DNA of 64,000 nt from contig JADLDR010000018.1 of assembly GCA_020846535.1 (NCBI GenBank), positions 1-64,000 of the forward strand, given 5' to 3'. A program made the position numbers and the translations under genes. The stretch comes from Armatimonadota bacterium (lineage in GTDB: Bacteria > Armatimonadota > JADLDR01). Shown piece by piece: positions 17,654 through 26,925 of this stretch (positions within the stretch are counted from its first letter, which is position 1; the number at the start of each line of letters is the position of its first letter). The notes under the pieces were generated by a model. It saw only the letters and a program-made list of their open reading frames with translations, made no database searches and had not been told where the DNA came from.

Positions 17654-18770
17654 GGTTGATCGCCTCGCCGGCTTTGGATGTGTAAAGGGAGATATTGAGC
17701 AGGACCCCGATGCTTGCCATCATGAGCAGCAGGGAGGTTCCGCCGTAGCTGATAAAGGGCAGCGGCACGCCTGTTGTGGGACAGGAGGCCGTGTTGACCG
17801 CGATATTCAAAAAGACCTGAACCGTGACCATGGAGATCAGTCCCGCAGCCAGCAGGCGGGCGAAAAGGTCTTTGCTCCGGAGGGCGATGCGGCAGCCCCG
17901 GTAGGTGAGAGTAAGGAAGAGGGCCAGCAGAACGCCGGTGCCGATCAGACCCAGTTCTTCAGCATAGACGGAGAAGATGAAGTCCGTATGCTCTGCCGGA
18001 AGGTAGAGGTGCTTCTGGATACTCTCCCCGAATCCGACCCCGAAGAGGCCGCCGGTCCCGATGGCGATCAGGCCGTGAATCAACTGGAAGCCTTCCTCCT
18101 GGCTCCGCTCCCAGGGAGCCAGGAAAGCCTCCATCCGTTCCAGCCGGTAGGGTTCTTTCAACACCAGGGCGACCCCGCCCAGAAGGGCGATCAGAATCAG
18201 CAGCCCGATATGGCGCTTCCGCGCTCCCCCGACCCAGAGCATGATCAGAACCGTGGTGTAAAGGCAGGCGGCGGTGCCCATGTCCTTGCCCAGCAGGACG
18301 AGGGTTATGATGAGGAGAATCAGGGCAAAGGGAACTGCCGTTTCGGAAAGCGATTTCTGCATCTTCTTCTGGCGCAGGGAAATCGTGTGCGCCAGGTAGA
18401 CGATAAGAGCGAATTTCGCGAACTCCGAGGGCTGGAATTTGAGCGGCCCGAATTCGAACCAGCGAACCGCCCCGTTCGCCCTCGACCCGACGCCCGGCAG
18501 CATCACGACGCACAGCAGGATGACAGACACTGCAAGCAGGATCACGGAAAACTGCTGCCAGTTTTTATAGTAGAACTTGGAAGCGATCCAGAGAACGGCC
18601 AGCCCGAGAACCGCCCATATCGCCTGGCGTTCGAGGAAGTAGTAGACATCGTCGTATTTCTGGCTGGCCCGGACATAGCTGGCGTCAAAAACCATAATGA
18701 CACCGATCAGGGTCAGGATGAAAGCGACGGCGAAGAGCGGGTAGTCGGGCATCTGGCGCTTGGCGGTCAC
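17598..18770 (-). CDS. ftsW: Septal peptidoglycan polymerase FtsW
   Basis: SEDS-family glycosyltransferase that polymerises lipid II at the septum with its cognate class B PBP. The 390 residues have about ten transmembrane helices, with NGAVRWFEFGPLKFQPSEFAK (SEDS loop) and PTTGVPLPFISYGGTS visible. The ORF track shows 614 residues, but the first 224 are antisense to murD. The GTG at 18770 overlaps the murD stop as GTGA. The C-terminal basic tail (RPERRGYGRAR) is encoded within murG. Confidence 0.94.
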   Translation of the reverse strand: MTAKRQMPDYPLFAVAFILTLIGVIMVFDASYVRASQKYDDVYYFLERQAIWAVLGLAVLWIASKFYYKNWQQFSVILLAVSVILLCVVMLPGVGSRANGAVRWFEFGPLKFQPSEFAKFALIVYLAHTISLRQKKMQKSLSETAVPFALILLIITLVLLGKDMGTAACLYTTVLIMLWVGGARKRHIGLLILIALLGGVALVLKEPYRLERMEAFLAPWERSQEEGFQLIHGLIAIGTGGLFGVGFGESIQKHLYLPAEHTDFIFSVYAEELGLIGTGVLLALFLTLTYRGCRIALRSKDLFARLLAAGLISMVTVQVFLNIAVNTASCPTTGVPLPFISYGGTSLLLMMASIGVLLNISLYTSKAGEAINRENRPERRGYGRARISGA

Positions 18771-20164
18771 GTGGTCTCCTCCTGCCGCAATTCTCGCACG
18801 GCCTCTTTGAAAGCGTTCCCCCTGGCCTCGAAGCCGGAGAACATATCGAAGCTGGCGCACCCGGGCGAAAGGAGTACGATATCTCCGGGCTGGGCTTCCC
18901 CATGGGCCTTCCTCACCGCTTCCTGAAGCGACCCGGGCCGCTCGATCCGGTCGAACCCGAAGGCGCGCACCGCTTCTTCGATGACCGGAGCCGTTTCGCC
19001 GATCAGGAAGAGCTTTTTTGCCCGGCGGGCGATCACCTCGGCCATCGGCCCGAAATCCATCGCCTTGTCTTTCCCCCCGGCGATCAGCAGCACAGGGTCC
19101 TCGAAGGCTTCCAGGGATCGCTGCCCGGCTGCGGGGTTGGTACACATCGAATTGTTGATATAGCGCACTCCCCCGATCTCCGCCACCGCTTCCAGGCGAT
19201 GCACCACGCCCCGGAACGTCCGGGCCGTCTCCACGACGGCTTCCGGGCGAACGCCGCAAGCCACCGCCATCGCCGCCGCGGCCATCAGGTTCTCCAGGTT
19301 GTGCGCTCCGGGAAGGAGGACTTCCCGCGCATCGAAGAGGGGAAATTCGCTGCCCTCCCACCGGGCGCAGACCGTGCCGCCCCGCAGGAAGCAGCCCGCC
19401 TCCAGGGGGCGCGTCCGGCTGAAGCCCGCTTTCCGGGCGCAAACGGCCCCGGCCACCTGCTGCGCCATCGGGGAATCGGCATTCAGGATGGCGACATCCT
19501 CTTCGGTCTGGAAGGCGAAAAGACGGGCTTTGAGGGCGGCGTAGGCTTCAAAAGAAGGATGCCGGTCCAGGTGGTCCTCCGTGATGTTGAGCAGCGCCCC
19601 CACCTTCGGACGAAAGCCCCGCACCCACTCCAGTTGAAAGGTGCTGATCTCGGCGGCGATCCAGGTCTGCGAATCGGCCTCGTATGCGGCGGCGATCAGC
19701 GCTTTTTTTATCTCCCCGGCGCTGATGTTGCCTGCCACGACCGCCTTCTGGCCGTCGGCTTCCAGCATATGGTAGAGGGCCACCGTTGTGGTCGTCTTGC
19801 CGTTCGTGCCGGTGACGGCGAGAATCGGGGCAGGGGAGATCCGCCAGGCGATCTCGATCTCGGAAAGCACCTCGACGCCGCGCCGGACCGCCTCTCGCAG
19901 GACGGGATGCTTACAAGGCACCCCGGGGCTGGGAACGATCAGATCGGCCTCGTAGATGCCCCGATACGCCGCCTCGCCCGCGAAAACGGGCAGCTCCAGC
20001 GAGGCCGCCTCGCGGATGGCCTCTGCCAATTCTCCGGCGGGCTTGCTATCATGGAGCGCCACTTTCGCGCCCAGGGCGGGCATCACGCGGGCGACCGCCA
20101 TGCCGGTGCGGCCCATGCCGATCACATGAATACGCTTGTTGTGCCAGCCTGTTCGAGACATCAT
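18767..20164 (-). CDS. murD: UDP-N-acetylmuramoyl-L-alanine--D-glutamate ligase
   Basis: Adds D-glutamate to UDP-MurNAc-L-Ala. The protein (about 465 residues) shows an N-terminal Rossmann fold (IHVIGMGRTGMAVAR), ATP loop VTGTNGKTTTTVALY and the Mur-ligase C-domain (YINNSMCTNPAA, LIAGGKDKAMDF). The ATG at 20164 is chosen because it overlaps the mraY stop as ATGA; the adjacent ATG at 20161 is equally possible, and the track's earlier start is not needed. Confidence 0.95.
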   Translation of the reverse strand: MMSRTGWHNKRIHVIGMGRTGMAVARVMPALGAKVALHDSKPAGELAEAIREAASLELPVFAGEAAYRGIYEADLIVPSPGVPCKHPVLREAVRRGVEVLSEIEIAWRISPAPILAVTGTNGKTTTTVALYHMLEADGQKAVVAGNISAGEIKKALIAAAYEADSQTWIAAEISTFQLEWVRGFRPKVGALLNITEDHLDRHPSFEAYAALKARLFAFQTEEDVAILNADSPMAQQVAGAVCARKAGFSRTRPLEAGCFLRGGTVCARWEGSEFPLFDAREVLLPGAHNLENLMAAAAMAVACGVRPEAVVETARTFRGVVHRLEAVAEIGGVRYINNSMCTNPAAGQRSLEAFEDPVLLIAGGKDKAMDFGPMAEVIARRAKKLFLIGETAPVIEEAVRAFGFDRIERPGSLQEAVRKAHGEAQPGDIVLLSPGCASFDMFSGFEARGNAFKEAVRELRQEETT

Positions 20165-21123
20165 CCTGCCATCCACCGCCACACCATCCAGACGCCGATG
20201 CCGCCGCTGACCGCCGCCGCGATCCAGAAGCGGGCCACGATCTGAGGCTCCGGCCAGCCGACCAGCTCGAAGTGGTGGTGGATTGGAGCCATCCTGAAGA
20301 TGCGCCTCCCGCCGCTCAATTTGAAATAGCCCACCTGCATGAGCCAGGTGACGGTCTCCGCTAAAAAGATGAAATTGATCGCGACCATGGCGGCAGGGTG
20401 CGGGCTGGTCAGCATCACCGTCGCGAAATAGGCTCCCAGCGCCAGGGAGCCGGTGTCTCCCATGAAAATCCGGGCGGGATGGGCGTTATACCAGAGAAAG
20501 CCCAGGCATCCGCCTGATATGGACCATGAAACCACCTGGGATGTCCCTTGCGCCGAGGCCAGGGCCACCAGGCCGCAGGCTGCCGCCCCTATCGCAGAGA
20601 CGCCGCCCGCCAGTCCGTCCAGCCCGTCCGTCAGGTTGGCGGCATTGGAGATGCCCACCATCCAGACCACCGCCAGGAATGCCATCAGCCAGTTGCCTGC
20701 CGAGATCATCCCAGCCCAGGAAGAGGCGGGATGGCTCCCCGGCTGGAAGGAAAGGGACACCACAAAAAAGATCGCCAGCATGATCTGGCCGGTCAGCTTT
20801 TCGCGGGCGCGAAGTCCGAGGGACTTGCCCCGCCGGACGATCAGGTAATCGTCCAGAAAGCCCAGGGCGGCGTGGGCCAGGATCACCCAGAGATACCGGA
20901 GGGAGGCAAGGCCCCCGAAAATTAGAGCGGCGATGGCGGCCCCGCCCAGGATGATCACGCCGCCCATGGTGGGGGTTCCCGCTTTGGCGCGGTGGCGCTC
21001 CGGGACGTCCTCGCTGATGGTCTGCCCGTATTTGAGACGGTGGAACCGGGTGATGGCCCTGGGGCCGGCCGCCACTGAAATCAAAAACGCCAGAACGCCT
21101 GCCAGCATCGCATCATTGCCCAT
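20161..21123 (-). CDS. mraY: Phospho-N-acetylmuramoyl-pentapeptide transferase
   Basis: Integral membrane enzyme forming lipid I from UDP-MurNAc-pentapeptide and undecaprenyl phosphate. The 320 residues show ten helices and the family motifs HRAKAGTPTMGG, the aspartate pair FLDDYL, NAANLTDGLDGLA and the cytoplasmic APIHHHFELVGWPE. It overlaps the end of murF by 11 bases. Confidence 0.97.
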   Translation of the reverse strand: MGNDAMLAGVLAFLISVAAGPRAITRFHRLKYGQTISEDVPERHRAKAGTPTMGGVIILGGAAIAALIFGGLASLRYLWVILAHAALGFLDDYLIVRRGKSLGLRAREKLTGQIMLAIFFVVSLSFQPGSHPASSWAGMISAGNWLMAFLAVVWMVGISNAANLTDGLDGLAGGVSAIGAAACGLVALASAQGTSQVVSWSISGGCLGFLWYNAHPARIFMGDTGSLALGAYFATVMLTSPHPAAMVAINFIFLAETVTWLMQVGYFKLSGGRRIFRMAPIHHHFELVGWPEPQIVARFWIAAAVSGGIGVWMVWRWMAG

Positions 21124-22501
21124 CCAATATCTCCGCCACCCGTTCCATTTCCATGCCCCGCGAGCCTTTCAGGAGAATGACGGCCTGACCCGTATTTTTC
21201 TCGCGAACGATAAGGGCCGCTTCGGAATGTGTTTCGCAGACAAAGATCGTGTCGCGGCCCATGCCGGAAGCGGCGGCTCCTTTCGCGATGGCTTTGGCCC
21301 GCTCCCCTACGGTAATCAGCCAGCCTAAAGCGGCGCGGGCCACCATCTCGCCGACCTGCCGGTGGGCCCCCTCGCTTTCCGGGCCGAGTTCCAGCATATC
21401 CCCAAGAACCGCGATTCGGGGCGAGCCGGGCGTTTCGGCCAGGGTGTCCAGGGCGGCCTGCATGGAGGCCGGGCTGGCGTTATAGGCGTCGTTGAGCAGC
21501 AGCCCCCCGCGTTTCAGGGACACCGGCTCCATCCGCATGGGCGCGTTCCGGAAAGCGGCCAGCCCCTCCGCAACGGCCTCCGGAGGCATCTCGAAGCTGA
21601 TCCCGACCGCGCAGGCGAGGAGGGCGTTGGCGATATGGTAGCGCCCCAGGGCGGGCAGGAAGGCTTCGGTCCGCCCTGTCGGTGTGATGAGATCGAACCG
21701 GAGGCCTGGCTTGCCTTCCCGGTGGGTGACGGTTTCAATAGCCTCTGCCCGGACATCCGCCGCCGGGGAGAGGCCGAAGGTGAACGCCTTGCCGCTGAAA
21801 CGGCTCTTTAAAAAGCCCAGAAAAGGATCGTCCACGTTCAGAACTGCAACGCCGTCCGGCGGAAGGCTTTCCAGGATCTCGGCCTTGGCGCGGGCGATGG
21901 CTTCTCGGGAGCCGAGCCGCTCGATATGGGAGATGCCGATATTAGTGATCGCCCCGACCGAGGGGCGGGCGATCTCGCAGAGCCGGGCGATTTCTCCGGG
22001 GCCGCGCATGCCCATCTCCAGAACCGCGATCCGGTGGGCCGCCTCCAGGCGAAAGAGGGTGGAGGGCAGTCCGATCTCGGTGTTCAGGTTGCCCTCGCTT
22101 TTGAGAACGGAAAAGCACGCTCCCAGGACGGCGATGGCCATCTCTTTGGCCGATGTTTTGCCCACGCTGCCGGTAATCCCGACTACCTGCGCCGGAAACC
22201 TCTGCCGATACCCGGCGGCCAGATCGCCCAGCGCCTTCAGGGGGTCACCGGCCAGGACCAGCCCCTTGCCGGGAGGGCAGAGAACTTCGCGGGCCACCAC
22301 CGCCGCTGCCGCCCCGCGCTCGAACGCCTGGGTCAGATAATCGTGCCCATCGGCCCGCTCGCCTTTCAGGGCGAAAAAGAGGTCGCCTTTCCGGACGGCC
22401 CGGCTGTCGGTGGCTGTTCCGGTGACAGGCATGGCCGCATCCCCGGCAAGCAGCCGCCCGCCGGTGTGGTCGAGAACATCCTGTAGTGTCAGTCGCAGCA
22501 T
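21113..22501 (-). CDS. murF: UDP-N-acetylmuramoyl-tripeptide--D-alanyl-D-alanine ligase
   Basis: Adds D-Ala-D-Ala to the tripeptide precursor. The 462-residue protein has the N-terminal uracil-binding domain (TDSRAVRKGDLFFALKG), ATP loop GITGSVGKTSAKEMA, and the C-domain DAYNASPASMQAAL typical of MurF. It overlaps murE by 13 bases and mraY by 11. Confidence 0.96.
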   Translation of the reverse strand: MLRLTLQDVLDHTGGRLLAGDAAMPVTGTATDSRAVRKGDLFFALKGERADGHDYLTQAFERGAAAAVVAREVLCPPGKGLVLAGDPLKALGDLAAGYRQRFPAQVVGITGSVGKTSAKEMAIAVLGACFSVLKSEGNLNTEIGLPSTLFRLEAAHRIAVLEMGMRGPGEIARLCEIARPSVGAITNIGISHIERLGSREAIARAKAEILESLPPDGVAVLNVDDPFLGFLKSRFSGKAFTFGLSPAADVRAEAIETVTHREGKPGLRFDLITPTGRTEAFLPALGRYHIANALLACAVGISFEMPPEAVAEGLAAFRNAPMRMEPVSLKRGGLLLNDAYNASPASMQAALDTLAETPGSPRIAVLGDMLELGPESEGAHRQVGEMVARAALGWLITVGERAKAIAKGAAASGMGRDTIFVCETHSEAALIVREKNTGQAVILLKGSRGMEMERVAEILDGQ

Positions 22502-23970
22502 TGTTCGAGCAGTTCCCGGGCCGCCTGGCGGTCATCGAACGGGTGTCGGGTGGTTCCTATGATCTGGTAATCTTCGTGGCCTTTTCCGGCGATCACGATC
22601 ACATCTCCGGGGGCGGCCATTTCAATCGCGAGAGCGATGGCCTGACGGCGGTCCGGCTCCACACGGACAGCCGGGCGGCGCGACTCCGGGATGCCGGTCA
22701 GGATTTCGGCGATGATGGTGCCCGGGTCTTCGGTGCGCGGGTTGTCTGAGGTCACGACCGCGCAGTCGGCCCGTTCGGCGGCGATCCGGCCCATCAAGGG
22801 GCGCTTGGTGCGATCCCGGTCGCCCCCGCAGCCGAAGACGGCGATCAGCCGGTTCGGGGCGATCTGGCGGGCCGATTTCAAGACATTCTCCAGCCCGTCC
22901 GGGGTGTGAGCGTAATCGACCAGGATCGAAAAATCTTTTCCGGTCGACACCGGCTCGAAACGACCGGGCACGGCGGTCCGCTCCAGCCCCTCCCGGACGG
23001 CGCTTGTAGGCAGGCCGAGGGCGCGGCAGGCAGCGGCGGCGGCCAGGGCGTTATAGACATTGAACATCCCGCCCACCCGCAGCCTGACGGGAAAGGCGGC
23101 CAGGCCGCCGTAGCAGACCGTGAAAGCTGCTCCGGAAGCGTCTACCTTGATATCGCGGGCCGAGACATTGGCCTCTTCCAGCCCGTAGCTCATCGTTTTT
23201 CCGAACGATTCGGAGAGGAGCCGCCTGCCGTAGGGGGCGTCCCGGTTGATGACGGCACTGAACGGCTTCGGGGAGGCGGCGGCGTAATCCGTGAAGAGCC
23301 GCCTTTTGGCCTGATAGTAGTCCTCAAAATCGCGGTGGAAATCGAGATGATCCTGGGTCAGATTCGTAAAAACGGCGGTGTCGAAAGCGATATGATCGGT
23401 GCGCCGGAGAGCCAGGGCGTGGGAGGAAACCTCCATCGAAACGGCGTCCGCCCCTCGCCGCAGCATTTCGGCGAGAAGCTCCTGAAGCGCGTGCGCTTTC
23501 GGGGTGGTCAGCGACGAGGGCAGCGGTTCGCCGCCGATCTCGGCCCCCAGGGTTCCGATCAGCCCCGGACGGCCTCCGGCGGCTCCCAGGCAGTTCCGCA
23601 CCATGATGGAAGTGGTGGTCTTGCCGTTCGTGCCAGTAACCCCCACCATTCTCAGCTTCCGGGACGGGTGGCCGTAGAAGCGGGCCGCCAGAGCGGGCAG
23701 GAGCTGGGGGCTGTCGGAGGTGTGGATAGCGGTCACTTCGGGCGGGCAGGAGGCGAGGGCTTCCCGATCCTCCCCCACCACTGCACAGGCTCCCAGCCGG
23801 AGGGCGTCCCCGATGAAACGATGACCGTCCGCCTCAAGGCCGCGGACGGCAGTAAAAAGGAAGCCCGGCTGCACCTGTCGCGAGTCGTCGGTGATGCCCG
23901 CGACCTCGATATCCAGGCTGCCCCGGACTCGAATGCCGGCCAGAGAAACAATAAGGTCAAGCAAACGCAT
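22489..23970 (-). CDS. murE: UDP-N-acetylmuramoyl-L-alanyl-D-glutamate--2,6-diaminopimelate ligase
   Basis: Adds the third stem residue. Motifs are DSRQVQPGFLFTAVRG, ATP loop VTGTNGKTTTSIM and, decisive for the amino acid, SDNPRTEDP: DNPR is characteristic of meso-diaminopimelate-specific MurE, while lysine enzymes differ here. About 493 residues. The ATG at 23970 matches the usual start of homologues; GTG at 23979 is possible and neither has a strong ribosome binding site. It is separated from ftsI by a repeat-bearing 240-base gap, the largest break inside the cluster. Confidence 0.95.
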   Translation of the reverse strand: MRLLDLIVSLAGIRVRGSLDIEVAGITDDSRQVQPGFLFTAVRGLEADGHRFIGDALRLGACAVVGEDREALASCPPEVTAIHTSDSPQLLPALAARFYGHPSRKLRMVGVTGTNGKTTTSIMVRNCLGAAGGRPGLIGTLGAEIGGEPLPSSLTTPKAHALQELLAEMLRRGADAVSMEVSSHALALRRTDHIAFDTAVFTNLTQDHLDFHRDFEDYYQAKRRLFTDYAAASPKPFSAVINRDAPYGRRLLSESFGKTMSYGLEEANVSARDIKVDASGAAFTVCYGGLAAFPVRLRVGGMFNVYNALAAAAACRALGLPTSAVREGLERTAVPGRFEPVSTGKDFSILVDYAHTPDGLENVLKSARQIAPNRLIAVFGCGGDRDRTKRPLMGRIAAERADCAVVTSDNPRTEDPGTIIAEILTGIPESRRPAVRVEPDRRQAIALAIEMAAPGDVIVIAGKGHEDYQIIGTTRHPFDDRQAARELLEQCCD

Positions 23971-24035
23971 CTGCAACACTCACTGCATTGATTGGGAAAC
24001 CATCGCTTACCACCGCGATAAGCCTTGTATCGGTG

Positions 24036-24151
24036 TCATGGCGAGGAGCGTGAGCGACGAAGCCATCTTCCAGGCTCTTGCTCACGGACAGAGCCTTCAC
24101 GTGCATTTGGGAAGCTGGGGATTGCCGCAAAGCTAAAGCTCCTCGCCATGA
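24036..24151. repeat. Extragenic inverted repeat between ftsI and murE
   Basis: Perfect 14-bp terminal arms TCATGGCGAGGAGC and its complement bound a 116-base element. The core GCGAGGAGCGTGAGCGACGAAGCCATC belongs to the same family as copies near 30.6, 33.9-34.2 and 50.7 kb. It lies inside the dcw transcript and would fold in the RNA. Confidence 0.7.
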
Positions 24152-24217
24152 TAGCGCTCTGTTCGGGATGCCAAGCGAAAGCCCTGGATCGCAGGGGGTG
24201 GAGATCGGCCTCCTATA

Positions 24218-26317
24218 TTAATCAGAACTGTTTTGCTTCGCTCCGGTTCGATCCTTTTTCGCAGGGGCGGCGGCCTGCGGATCGGGCGGGGCCGCCTGCC
24301 CGTAAAGGCGGGCCTGCTTGCGCTCTTGCTTGAGGCGGCTTTCCGGGTCGTCTTCCGGGACGGCCTGCATCAGGGCGATGCGCTCTCCCAGCGCCTTGAA
24401 GACCGGGGCGGCCACCGTCGCGCCCCAGTGCGTTCCCTTCGGCTCGTCCAGGACGGCGACCATGACGTAGCGTGGCTTTTTGGCGGGAAAGAAGCCCGCG
24501 AACGAGGCGATGTATTTACCGGGAACGTAGCCCTTTTTGCCTTCCGCTTTCTGGGCGCTGCCCGTTTTCCCGGCCACGGTGTAGCCGGTAATCTTGGCGG
24601 TCTTTCCGGTTCCCTCCTCGACTACGGTTTCCATGAACCCGGTCAGGGTACGGGCGGTTTCAGCGGAGATAACCCGGCGCACCGGCTGCGGATCGAAGCT
24701 CTGCAGCACCGTCTTCCCCTTAGTGTCCGTAATGCCCTTGATGAGCAGCGGCTTCATCAGGGTTCCGCCGTTGGCGATGACGGCATAGGCCATCGCGAGC
24801 TGGAGTGCGGTCACGTGAAGCCCCTGCCCGAACGAAATGTTCGCCAGGCTGATCTCGGGCCATTTTTTGGCGGCGCTCCGCACGCTGCCTCTGGCCTCCG
24901 CCGGCAGATCTATGCCCGTATAATCACCGAAGCCGAAGCGGCGCAGGTAGTCGGAGATGACGCGATACCCGGCTTTCCGCCCGATGGCGGCTGCGCCCAG
25001 ATTACACGACCATTGAATGATCTCTTCCACCCTCAGAGAGCCGTGCTTGCCCTTGAAGGGGCGGTGGATGATGCAGCCGACCGTGTGCCTCCCGATTTTC
25101 TGGCGGCCCGGGCAGTAGAAAACCGAATGGGGCGCGACGGCTCCGGAGTCCAGGGCCGCAGCCGCGGTGATGACCTTCAGGGTCGAACCCGGCTCATAGA
25201 GATTGGAAACACCCCAGTTCCACATCGACCGAGCCTCTCCCGGCTTGCGGTTGCTTGGATCGAAGGTAGGGACATTCGCCAGGGCGAGAATTTCGCCGGT
25301 GAAAGGATCGATCACGATGACGCAGCCGCCCACGGCCTGGAACTGCTTGTGGGCATTGAGAAGAAACTGCTGGGCATCGTGCTGGATATCGGCATCGATG
25401 GTCAGCAGCAGCCCCTTGCCATCCCTTACCGGAACGGTTTCGCGCTTCGTGCCCGGGAGAACGCGCCTCTTGGCATCGACTTCGGCTTCGAACTCCCCGT
25501 CATGGCCGGCCAGGACAGCCTTTTTTCGCATTTCCAGCCCGGCGAGGCCCACCCCGTCGACATCGGTGCAGCCGACCACATGCGGCGCTTCTCCCGAATA
25601 GAGGCGCATCGGGTCGGCTAGAAGGTCGACGCCGGGCAGCTTGGCTTCCTTGAGCCGCCTTTTCGTCACCTCGGATCGGATGCGCCGCTTCAGGATGATG
25701 CCGTCGGGCGGGGCGCTGACTTTTTCCTCGACCGCTTTCCTGTCCAGCTTCAGGATATCGGAAAGCGCGGTGATGACGGAGGGGAAGGCATCGGAAGGGA
25801 TGGCTTTAGGATGTACCACCACCTGCCATTCCGTCCGGTCGGGCCGGGTGTCGAATTCGGGGGCCACGTCAACGCCGGGGAGCCGGGAAGCGATCATCTC
25901 GTCCCGGACCGCCGCAGAGCGAAGGTTTCTCTGAAGAACAACCTTGTTCCGCCGCGTATTCATCTTAGAGACAACATAGCGGCGGTCCAAATTCAGGATT
26001 TCGGCCAGCGAAGAGATCACCGACTGACGTTCATCGTCATCGATCTGGCGGGGAGAGATGTTGACCTGAACCGCAGGATAATCCATCGCCATATACTGCC
26101 GGTTCCGGTCGAGAATCGGGCCGCTTTTGGCCGGCTCTGGAAGGGTCTTATGGCGGTAGTGTTCCGCTTTCTCGACGAAAAAGGAGTGGTGGTACAGTTG
26201 AAGCCAGCAGAGCCGGGCGAACAGGCTGACGTACAGAAGCCCGAATCCCCAGATAACCCACTCCAGCCGCTTTTGGACAAATCGATTATAGGGCATGATG
26301 GCCGGCTTCTTTCTCAT
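24218..26317 (-). CDS. ftsI: Class B penicillin-binding protein (FtsI/PBP2B-like) with duplicated pedestal segment
   Basis: Septal transpeptidase partner of FtsW. It is a 699-residue protein with a cytoplasmic N-terminus, a transmembrane helix at about 20-40, an extracytoplasmic pedestal and a C-terminal transpeptidase domain. Active-site motifs are S378-T-L-K381, S437-C-N439 and K584-T-G586. Residues about 83-151 and 164-232 are two same-length copies of one segment, each ending in LPGVD, so the pedestal is longer than in usual FtsI. No PASTA domains follow; the tail is charged and Pro/Ala-rich. It overlaps ftsL as ATGA. Confidence 0.93.
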   Translation of the reverse strand: MRKKPAIMPYNRFVQKRLEWVIWGFGLLYVSLFARLCWLQLYHHSFFVEKAEHYRHKTLPEPAKSGPILDRNRQYMAMDYPAVQVNISPRQIDDDERQSVISSLAEILNLDRRYVVSKMNTRRNKVVLQRNLRSAAVRDEMIASRLPGVDVAPEFDTRPDRTEWQVVVHPKAIPSDAFPSVITALSDILKLDRKAVEEKVSAPPDGIILKRRIRSEVTKRRLKEAKLPGVDLLADPMRLYSGEAPHVVGCTDVDGVGLAGLEMRKKAVLAGHDGEFEAEVDAKRRVLPGTKRETVPVRDGKGLLLTIDADIQHDAQQFLLNAHKQFQAVGGCVIVIDPFTGEILALANVPTFDPSNRKPGEARSMWNWGVSNLYEPGSTLKVITAAAALDSGAVAPHSVFYCPGRQKIGRHTVGCIIHRPFKGKHGSLRVEEIIQWSCNLGAAAIGRKAGYRVISDYLRRFGFGDYTGIDLPAEARGSVRSAAKKWPEISLANISFGQGLHVTALQLAMAYAVIANGGTLMKPLLIKGITDTKGKTVLQSFDPQPVRRVISAETARTLTGFMETVVEEGTGKTAKITGYTVAGKTGSAQKAEGKKGYVPGKYIASFAGFFPAKKPRYVMVAVLDEPKGTHWGATVAAPVFKALGERIALMQAVPEDDPESRLKQERKQARLYGQAAPPDPQAAAPAKKDRTGAKQNSSD

Positions 26318-26712
26318 GGCTTCGGCTCCGAAGAGGTGGGTGTCGCCAGAGCGTCCGGAGCAACCGCTTCGGTGGGAGCGTTGAACACCATGCCACTTCC
26401 CCGGGCCTCGAACGAGATGCGCTTCCGCATCAGCAATTCGTTGTACCGCGCATCGAGGATCTGATGTCGGATCTTCATGGCGTTCAGGCGCTGCTGGAGG
26501 CGATACCTCTCGTAATTGCCGGTCGCCACCTGGGCGTATGCGGCCACATAAAAGACCAGCGCCGCCACGACGGCTGTGGCGGCGGCTACCATCACCATGG
26601 GCTGTCGCGGGCGGGTGCGCGAGCGGCGAGCCAGCCTCTGCCGGGGCCTGGGAGCGGGCGCGGCAGAGGCGGACTTCAAGGCGGCGCTTCCCCTGGTCTT
26701 GGTCTCAACCAT
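26314..26712 (-). CDS. ftsL: FtsL-like division protein
   Basis: 132-residue bitopic protein: a basic Arg/Pro/Ala-rich cytoplasmic tail, one transmembrane helix (VMVAAATAVVAALVFYVAAY), and a short extracytoplasmic coiled coil (YERYRLQQRLNAMKIRHQIL). FtsL sequences are poorly conserved, so the call rests on topology and position between rsmH and ftsI. The ATG at 26712 has GGAGG seven bases upstream; the track's upstream start is not supported. Its stop overlaps the ftsI start. Confidence 0.8.
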   Translation of the reverse strand: MVETKTRGSAALKSASAAPAPRPRQRLARRSRTRPRQPMVMVAAATAVVAALVFYVAAYAQVATGNYERYRLQQRLNAMKIRHQILDARYNELLMRKRISFEARGSGMVFNAPTEAVAPDALATPTSSEPKP

Positions 26713-26844
26713 TGCGTACCTCCGGCATGGGACATCAGGGGCGGGAGGGCAACCCACGCCCAGCCAAATTTATGCGACACGAAAGCGGCGGCTGGAGGGA
26801 AGACCCCCTAGCTAAGAGGGGCGAGATCGTACGGTCTCTTGGTA

Positions 26845-26903
26845 CTCTCGCAAAGTCCCCCAAGGCCGCTCCCCCCGCCGGGGGCTGGGGGGCGGTTGCT
26901 TTT
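26845..26903. repeat. Extragenic C/G-rich repeat, copy 1
   Basis: The segment containing CAAAGTCCCCCAAGG and ending GGGGGCTGGGGGGCGGTTGCTTTT closely matches a stretch at 57882-57950 between pilB and pilT. It can fold through its C-run and G-run arms. It lies in the 213-base gap between rsmH and ftsL. Confidence 0.65.
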
Positions 26904-26925
26904 CATATATACAGCAAGCCCCACG

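Noticed and set aside
17598-19442. 614-residue ORF around ftsW
   Set aside because: The N-terminal 224 residues read through murD in another frame. FtsW starts at GTG 18770.
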